A DNA stretch of 34,941 nt, from NCBI GenBank assembly GCA_035566895.1, contig DATMQA010000071.1:1-34941 (forward strand), given 5' to 3'. The notes beneath the pieces were generated by a model that was not told the DNA's origin, did no database searches, and saw only the letters and a program-made list of their open reading frames with translations. This document shows, in pieces, positions 29,685 through 34,941 of this stretch (its first letter is position 1; every line of letters begins with the position of its first letter). A program made the translations under genes and the position numbers. Origin of the DNA: DATMQA01 sp035566895 (lineage in GTDB: Bacteria > Verrucomicrobiota > Verrucomicrobiia > Limisphaerales > UBA8199).

Positions 29685-30947
29685 ATGAACGTTGGAAGCA
29701 CCGTGACCACCGGGTGGAAAGCCACCATCTCCGTGGCGATGTCCAACTATATCGATGCGGGCTCGATCATCGCCATCGCCACCAGCCTCGGGTTCTGGCA
29801 GTCGGCCTTTGGCCTCAGTGACGCCGCTATCGGTATGCTGGCAGCGTTCAGTGCCAACGCTTTTGGGGCAGCGATAGGTGCCGTTCTTGGGGGACCACTG
29901 ACCGACTGGTTCGGCCGGAAATTCATCTACACCTATGATTTGGTGCTCTATATGGCGGGGGTGTTGCTGGCCGTATTTTCCGGCAATGTCGGAATGCTCT
30001 TCGTCGCCTTCTTGCTCACCGGAATAGCGGTCGGTGCGAGCGTTCCTGCCTCGTGGACCTACATCGCCGAGCAAGCCCCGACCGCTTCACGGGCTCAGCA
30101 TGTGGGCACCGCCCAACTGGCATGGTCCATGGGTCCGCTCATCGGGTTTGCGCTGGCAGCCCTGCTGGCGCCGTTGGGGTTGCTTGGCAGCCGGCTCATC
30201 TTTGCCCATCTGTTCCTCGTCGCCTTCGTCGTCTGGTGGATTCGCCAGGGATTGCCCGAATCAGCCATTTGGAAACAGTCCAGGAGCGACCCGGCGCCGA
30301 CCGCCGCAGGCCGCGGTTTGCTCGCGCTGTTCTCCAAAAAGGCGAATATTACCGCGTTGCTGTTTCTGTTTGGCGTTTACGGGTTCTGGAACCTCGCGGC
30401 CGGTCAGGCAGGTATTTTTATGCCGCGCGTCTATGCGGCGACTGGCGTGCGTGAACCGGTGCACCAATATCTGCTGCAGGTGCTCCTGTGGGGCTGCACC
30501 GTCGCGGGCACCTGGTTCGGTTTTATGCTCCTTGCCGACCGGATGTCGCGGCGCCGGCTCTATACCGGCGGAGCTGCCCTCGGAATTGCCGGATGGCTCG
30601 CCCTGGTTTTTGCGCCCCCTGGCTGGACTTCGCTGCTGGCATTTGCGGTTGCGTGGGGAACCTCGGCAGGCATCGGCGCGCAGGCCTTTTACGGGCTCTG
30701 GGCCGCGGAACTGTTCGCGACGCCGTATCGTGCCAGCGCTCAGGGCGTGCTTTTCTTTGCCGCTCGCGTCGCCGTGGGGTTGCTCAGTTCGGCATTCCCT
30801 ATTCTGCTGACCAGGAACGGAATAGGTTTCGTTGGGACGCTGCTGATCGCTTTTCTGACGTTGGCCGCCCTCATCGGCGCAATCTGGGCGCCCGAAACAC
30901 GGGGCAAGACCCTTCAGCAAATAGAGGCCGAGCGGTACAGTGCGTGA
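29685..30947 (+). CDS. MFS transporter, sugar porter family
   Basis: A 420-residue inner-membrane symporter with about 12 hydrophobic helices. The loop after helix 2 is GGPLTDWFGRKFIYTYDLVL, the D(R/W)xGR(K/R) motif A of the major facilitator superfamily. WIRQGLPESAIW matches the PESPRW-like motif after helix 6. LLADRMSRRRLYTGGA repeats motif A in the second half, and the end APETRGKTLQQIEAERYSA carries the PETKGxxLxEIE signature of sugar porters. Substrate is unknown; sugar or polyol by family. The stop is followed in the same frame by the remnant of a beta-lactamase family gene. Confidence 0.88.
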   Translation: MNVGSTVTTGWKATISVAMSNYIDAGSIIAIATSLGFWQSAFGLSDAAIGMLAAFSANAFGAAIGAVLGGPLTDWFGRKFIYTYDLVLYMAGVLLAVFSGNVGMLFVAFLLTGIAVGASVPASWTYIAEQAPTASRAQHVGTAQLAWSMGPLIGFALAALLAPLGLLGSRLIFAHLFLVAFVVWWIRQGLPESAIWKQSRSDPAPTAAGRGLLALFSKKANITALLFLFGVYGFWNLAAGQAGIFMPRVYAATGVREPVHQYLLQVLLWGCTVAGTWFGFMLLADRMSRRRLYTGGAALGIAGWLALVFAPPGWTSLLAFAVAWGTSAGIGAQAFYGLWAAELFATPYRASAQGVLFFAARVAVGLLSSAFPILLTRNGIGFVGTLLIAFLTLAALIGAIWAPETRGKTLQQIEAERYSA

Positions 30948-30977
30948 GCCCTCCGGCCCGCGCGGTGCAGAAACAGG

Positions 30978-31562
30978 CAGAGTGAAGCAAATGCGCCGGG
31001 GACCGCTGGTAAAACCGATCAACCCTGGGGCCACTCCTCGGTCCTTGGCAAACCGATTAACCCGGGCAGCCCTGCCGCGCAATTCCCATTGTACTACGGC
31101 CCAGCCGGCCTGGCACACATGACCATTACAGATTGGGCAAGATTTATCGCGCTCCATTTGCGCGGAGATCCGGCCAATCCGCATTGCCAGGCCGCGCTGC
31201 TCAAGCTGAATACATTTGCGGAAATGCACGCGGTCGCACCCACCACACCTTATTCCAAGGGATGGGTAATGCGCGGGATAACCCTTCTGGCAACTGGTGA
31301 TGCCGCATCCGCCCTGACTTACCGTGCCGGATGGTTTATCAGCACGTCCAGTTGGGCAAAAGGCGCCCGGCCTGGAGACACCGGCCGCCGCCTCTGGCAC
31401 GGCGGAAGCGACGGAATGTCGCACAGCGTCGTGTGTATCGCACCCGAAATTGACTTCGCCGTGCTCGTCGCGTGCAACCGCGGCCCGGACATCGCTATCT
31501 GGAAAACTCGCCAGGCGGTCAAGGCATTGATTCGGACATTTGCGCCCAAACGGACCTCATGA
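30978..31562 (+). pseudogene. C-terminal remnant of a serine beta-lactamase (class C / PF00144) family gene
   Basis: The frame that follows the MFS stop reads QSEANAPGTAGKTDQPWGHS, then NPGSPAAQFPLYYGPAGLAH, MTITDWARFIALHLRGD and HGGSDGMSHSVVCIAPEIDF. This is the order of the last ~190 residues of serine hydrolases of the beta-lactamase family: PGTPGKxDQPWGH, GPAGxxHxxxxDWAxF, and HGGSxGM for the third active-site motif. The N-terminal half with the nucleophile SxxK and the YxN motif is absent, so it cannot be catalytic. An internal start (near 31089) could still make a 157-residue product. The break lies within ~30 nt of the MFS stop, which marks a deletion junction. Confidence 0.7.
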
Positions 31563-31653
31563 TTCGAGTCCGGCTCAGAAGTCGGAAACTGAAGCCCAGG
31601 TTTGAGCGGGCTGATTTGTTCAGGCGGCTTGAGCGATAACTTTCGGGCTGGCC

Positions 31654-31920
31654 TTGGCCCACGCCGCTGGTGTGAACTCTTTGGTCTGGGTGATTTTGGA
31701 GGCAGGCAAGCGACCGAACAAATCTCTAAGGCAATCGAATGGGTTAGGGGACCAGGTAGCGAAGGGGTATTTGCAGGAGAATTTCATTGATACGTTCCGG
31801 CGGTATATTCCGAAGTCGGAAGTGGATGCGCTGAAGGCGGAAATGGAGGAAGGGCTGAAAAAGGAAGGAATAAAGCCGCCGACAGAGGAGTCGTCGGAGC
31901 CAGGGCAGCCGAAGGAGTGA
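31654..31920 (+). pseudogene. Fragment resembling the C-terminus of DUF3631 plasmid/phage-type proteins
   Basis: An 88-codon frame from a TTG at 31654 encodes VAKGYLQENFIDTFRRYIPK and then a Lys/Glu/Pro-rich tail (KAEMEEGLKKEGIKPPTEES). The block KGYxxExFxDxFxRY(L/I)P is how DUF3631 domains end, in proteins linked to plasmid or phage primase/helicase modules. Upstream the similarity fades and an alternative frame (31602-31790) overlaps, so a frameshifted or truncated relic is likelier than an intact gene. The family link is from memory and tentative. If right, it is the only trace of a mobile element here. Confidence 0.35.
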
Positions 31921-32255
31921 GGGGTTACGGGTTAGTGGATTAGTGAATGGTTAGATTAGGTACTGACCGGAAGGCTGGTTCTGGCTGTGGTTTGTCATGC
32001 GCACCTGCCGTGGCATGCGGCGAGTGTGCGCGGAGCACAGCCGTGGTCAGAACAAACAAGGGATTGAAGTAGAGGCTTGACCCAGGCGACCCTCTTATAG
32101 ATCGGTCTGACCCCGGCCCTCAGATCAACCGCGATGGATGGATGCCCAGCCAGGGTCAACCGGCACGAGTGAAAGGAGCCTGCACTGCTCAGGTTCTTTT
32201 CCTTGTGAAAAACCTACCGCGCGCTTAGGCTGCAACGCAAATCCCGGGGAACGCT
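31921..32255. other. Intergenic region before the cyclase-kinase gene
   Basis: No open frame worth naming. It holds loose repeats: gttctggctgtgg (31978-31990) is partly inverted at 32040-32056 (cacagccgtggtcagaac), with tgcggcgagtgtgcgcgg between. TTGACC at about 32077 with TATAGA after 13 nt is too short a spacer for a standard promoter. CGGGGAA lies 6 nt before the kinase ATG and may be its ribosome binding site. Confidence 0.4.
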
Positions 32256-34613
32256 ATGTATTTACCGTTGGCACCGGCAGACCGCGCCAAAGTCGGTGAG
32301 TTCCAGCGCAAGCACCACACGCGCCTGCTCGCTCTGCTGTTCACAGACGTGGTGGGTTCAACCGAGCTCACGCGGGACCTGGGTGATGTTCCCAGCGCGG
32401 AGCTCGTCGAGGTGCATCATGAAACGGTCAGGCGCGTGCTGCGGTCCTTTTCCGAAGGCGACGAGATCAGTGTGAGCGGCGACTCCTTCTTTATTGTTTT
32501 CTCAAAACCATCAGACGCCGTTCGGTTTGCTCTGAGCCTGCAGGGCGCTTTGCGGACGGGGCAGGGACGCGCGGACGGCAAGAGAATCCTCGACCGGATC
32601 GGCATCCACGTCGGCGAAGTGGTGATCACCGAGCAGGCCGACGGCGCGCCGGATTTCTATGGTATCCAGGTGAACCTATGCTCCCGGGTTATGGAACTCG
32701 CGCAAGGCGACCAGATATTGCTCACCCGAACGGCCTTCGACAGTGCGCGCCAGATTCTTAAGGGAGAGGACATTCCAGATATCGGCCCGCTCTCCTGGCT
32801 CAATCACGGCACGTTCAGATTGAAAGGAGTCGAGGACCCCGAGGAGATTTGCGAGGTGGGCGAGGAGGGAAAAGCCGTGCTGAAAGTCCCGCCTGATTCG
32901 GAGAAAGTCCATCGTTATGCTCACCCGGATTTGGAACCGGTCATGGGTTGGCGGCCGGCCGTTGGCGTGGTGGTTCCCGGCACCCGATGGGTTCTCGAAA
33001 AAAAATTGGGCGAAGGCGGTTTCGGAGAAGTTTGGCTGGGCCGGCATGAGACACTCAAGGAACGGCGCGTGTTTAAATTCTGTTTCCGCGCTGACCGGGT
33101 ACGTTCGCTTAAGCGGGAAATGACCCTCTTTCGGCTGCTGAAGGAGCGCATTGGCAATCATCCCAACATCGTTGCCGTGCTGGACGTCTACTTTGACGAA
33201 CCACCTTTCTATCTGGTGATGGACTACGGCGAAGACGCAGACCTTCAGCGATGGTGCGAAGAGAAAGGAGGCGCCCAAAAAGTCCCGCTGGCCACGCGCT
33301 TGGAGATCGTGGCGCAGGTCGCCGACGCCCTGGAGGCCGCTCACCGGGCCGGAGTCATTCATCGCGACATCAAACCTTCCAACATCCTAATCCACGCTCC
33401 GCCGCGCGATTCATCCGCGGCTCTTCAACCTTCCCTGACCGTCAAGCTTACGGATTTCGGCATCGGCGAAGTCGTCAGCCGGGAAGTGCTGGCCGGACTC
33501 ACTAAACAGGGTTTTACCGAAACCAGAAGCGTCCCGACACCCCTCGCCACGGGCACGCAACTCTACATGCCTCCGGAATTGCTCTCGGGGAAACCCGCCT
33601 CAACCCGTTCGGACATCTATTCCCTCGGCGTCGTGCTTTATCAATTGCTTCTCGGGGATTTCTCCCGTCCGCTAACGATTGACTGGCAAAACGAAATCAC
33701 TGACTCCGTGCTCGCGGCCGATTTGGCAAAATGCCTCTCGGGCAATCCCGCTGGAAGGTTTGCCAGCGCTCTCGAGTTGGCTTCCCATCTCCGGGCCTGG
33801 CAACAGCGCCGGGCAGAACAGGCCGAGCAAGAGGCGGCCGCGGCTGCGCGTAAAAGAGCGGCTCGCCGGCGCAGGCTGGTCCTGGGTGCCGCCATCGCCG
33901 TCTGTCTGGTCGCGGCTGCGGTCGCCCTCGGCATCTACACCTACAACACGATTCAGTCCGAGGCGCGGGATCGGAAGCTCGCCAGCGAGGCGACCCTCCG
34001 CGCTGAGACCGCCCGGCATCAGGCCAATGACGCCGAGCACAAACAACTGGAATTGAGCCAGCAACTGACCAACGCTTTGCGTGAATTGAGTCAACTGCTT
34101 CAATCGACGTCGGCCGGTGTAAGCAATGCCGGCGAGACTACGGCAGCCCTCCGGACCCGCGAATACGAACTCAAGGCGGGCGTTTTGTATCACCTTATCG
34201 AATACGTTCAGTGGCCGCCGGTTGAAGCCCTCGCTCAGACCAATACCGCCACGATCGGCCTGCTTGGTGCAAACCCTTTCGAAGATGTCCTCCATGTCCT
34301 GGACGGAAAGACGGTCAAAGGCAAAATGCTCATGGTAAAACGGGTCAGCGAACCTGCCGATTACCAGGGTTGCCACGTCATTTTCATCAGCGGTTCCGGA
34401 CGGGACTACCTGCCGCAAATCCTGGACGGCCTGAAGGGCAAACCCATTTTGACGGTCGCCGATACCCCGGGGCTGGCAGCGCGAGGCGTCATGGTCAACC
34501 TCGTTGCCTCGCCGGCCAACAGAATCTCAATGGAAATCAACCCCGAAGCTGTGCAGCGCTCCCATCTCACACTGAGTCCGCAGCTCCTGAAACTCGCTAA
34601 GGTCGTGCCTTAA
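32256..34613 (+). CDS. Fusion: class III nucleotidyl cyclase domain + Ser/Thr kinase + TM + YfiR-like (DUF4154) domain
   Basis: A 785-residue protein. Residues ~20-200 form a class III cyclase homology domain: FTDVVGSTEL (metal Asp31), SVSGDSFFIVF (metal Asp76), DFYGIQVNLCSR (Asp133, Asn140, Arg144). The substrate Lys expected four residues before Asp76 is Ser72. Residues ~245-520 are a complete Hanks kinase: LGEGGFGEVW, Lys in VFKFCF, VIHRDIKPSNIL, LTDFGIGE, YMPPELLSG. Residues ~537-560 are a transmembrane helix (RRRRLVLGAAIAVCLVAAAV), then a coiled coil to ~620. Residues ~637-783 match YfiR/DUF4154: YELKAGVLYHLIEYVQWP, IGLLGANPFEDVL, CHVIFISGSG, ILTVADTPGLAARGVMVNLV, LLKLAKVV. The C-terminus would be periplasmic, so this is likely a receptor kinase. 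Start ATG 32256 has CGGGGAA upstream. No ligand or target is evident. Confidence 0.85.
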   Translation: MYLPLAPADRAKVGEFQRKHHTRLLALLFTDVVGSTELTRDLGDVPSAELVEVHHETVRRVLRSFSEGDEISVSGDSFFIVFSKPSDAVRFALSLQGALRTGQGRADGKRILDRIGIHVGEVVITEQADGAPDFYGIQVNLCSRVMELAQGDQILLTRTAFDSARQILKGEDIPDIGPLSWLNHGTFRLKGVEDPEEICEVGEEGKAVLKVPPDSEKVHRYAHPDLEPVMGWRPAVGVVVPGTRWVLEKKLGEGGFGEVWLGRHETLKERRVFKFCFRADRVRSLKREMTLFRLLKERIGNHPNIVAVLDVYFDEPPFYLVMDYGEDADLQRWCEEKGGAQKVPLATRLEIVAQVADALEAAHRAGVIHRDIKPSNILIHAPPRDSSAALQPSLTVKLTDFGIGEVVSREVLAGLTKQGFTETRSVPTPLATGTQLYMPPELLSGKPASTRSDIYSLGVVLYQLLLGDFSRPLTIDWQNEITDSVLAADLAKCLSGNPAGRFASALELASHLRAWQQRRAEQAEQEAAAAARKRAARRRRLVLGAAIAVCLVAAAVALGIYTYNTIQSEARDRKLASEATLRAETARHQANDAEHKQLELSQQLTNALRELSQLLQSTSAGVSNAGETTAALRTREYELKAGVLYHLIEYVQWPPVEALAQTNTATIGLLGANPFEDVLHVLDGKTVKGKMLMVKRVSEPADYQGCHVIFISGSGRDYLPQILDGLKGKPILTVADTPGLAARGVMVNLVASPANRISMEINPEAVQRSHLTLSPQLLKLAKVVP

Positions 34614-34637
34614 GCTCTGAGGGAACCAGGGGGCAAG

Positions 34638-34720
34638 ACCACGAAAGGGCACAAAAAGGCACGAAAAAAGCACACAAGGGACCCCTCTCCCGGCCCTCTC
34701 CCCTGTGAGGGAAGGGTGCA
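34638..34720. repeat. Dispersed repeats at the right end
   Basis: Two repeat types lie side by side after the kinase gene: accacgaaagggcacaaaaa with further ggcacgaaaaaagcacacaa (the reverse of the 'ttttgtggc' words at 0.8 and 26.7 kb), and acccctctcccggccctctcccc (like 1821-1845). The remaining ~220 nt to the window end show no gene. Confidence 0.6.
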
Positions 34721-34941
34721 TCGACGGGCAGGCGAAACCGTTCTTTATCGCCTTCGAACCGGATCTCGCGGCGCGGGACGGGTCACCCATTAGGGCGCCG
34801 ATCAACAGAAAAAACGTTGTCCGCTCCGGTTTTTTTCTCTTCCGGTTACACTACGGCTTGAAATCGTATTTACAGGCCTGACCCGAATCTGCGTTTTCGT
34901 TGGTTTGATTCCGTATCGTTCCGGCGAGCCATTGCGCACTG

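Noticed and set aside
1..34941. CRISPR array, insertion sequence or integrase attachment site
   Set aside because: No regularly spaced direct repeats, transposase, integrase or tRNA-end duplication was found; the tRNA-Thr 3' end is not repeated downstream as far as I can see.

Overview
The window looks like a chromosomal segment of a Gram-negative bacterium of the Verrucomicrobiota, most like the Pedosphaera/Limisphaerales group. The support is indirect: two secreted sulfatases, a stand-alone planctomycete-type cytochrome c domain (PSCyt1), a DUF1080-like secreted protein, Tat-exported enzymes, G+C-rich genes, and gaps carrying the 'rcctgtgtccatccgtgtcc'-type and 'ccctctcccc...ggggagaggg' repeats. 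No marker gene fixes the taxon.

Layout. 1-3.5 kb: the 5' part of hemW, a cation diffusion facilitator, argG and an orphan antitoxin-like gene. 3.7-7.4 kb: a secreted sulfatase and a Tat-exported amidase. 7.5-15.1 kb: a glycoconjugate locus. Two paralogous GT-C-type membrane glycosyltransferases are divergently transcribed, and the second converges on a tightly coupled four-gene operon encoding an ArnC-like GT2, an ArnA-like formyltransferase, a WecE/RffA-like sugar aminotransferase and a methyltransferase. A truncated start of gmd lies behind the first GT-C gene. 15.1-15.7 kb: a hairpin-rich gap with two plus-strand intrinsic terminators and no visible gene, then tRNA-Thr(TGT). 15.9-17.8 kb: the tail of a heparan-glucosaminide acetyltransferase-like (DUF5009) gene behind a GlcNAc-6-sulfatase-like gene. 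17.9-19.8 kb: pdxJ-acpS-miaE. 19.9-25.9 kb: an FHA/zinc-finger protein, an ABC-F ATPase, a DUF1080-like secreted protein, an aldo/keto reductase, a small gene plus nucleotidyltransferase-like gene, and an OmpA/MotB-like protein. 26-29.2 kb: hisH, superoxide dismutase with a clean terminator, a second small gene plus nucleotidyltransferase-like gene, and the PSCyt1 cytochrome. 29.7-34.6 kb: a sugar-porter MFS gene followed directly by the tail of a serine beta-lactamase family gene, a fragment resembling the end of DUF3631 proteins, and a 785-residue protein joining a class III nucleotidyl cyclase domain, a Ser/Thr kinase, a membrane segment and a YfiR-like (DUF4154) domain.

Two items stand out. 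The 7.5-15.1 kb locus has the logic of the lipid A Ara4N (Arn) pathway, but with a WecE-type aminotransferase and no deformylase in view. This suggests export and transfer of a 4-formamido-4,6-dideoxy sugar. The cyclase-kinase-YfiR fusion is an unusual receptor architecture. The window also carries at least three, probably four, gene stumps (gmd, DUF5009, beta-lactamase, DUF3631), which points to repeated deletion and rearrangement.
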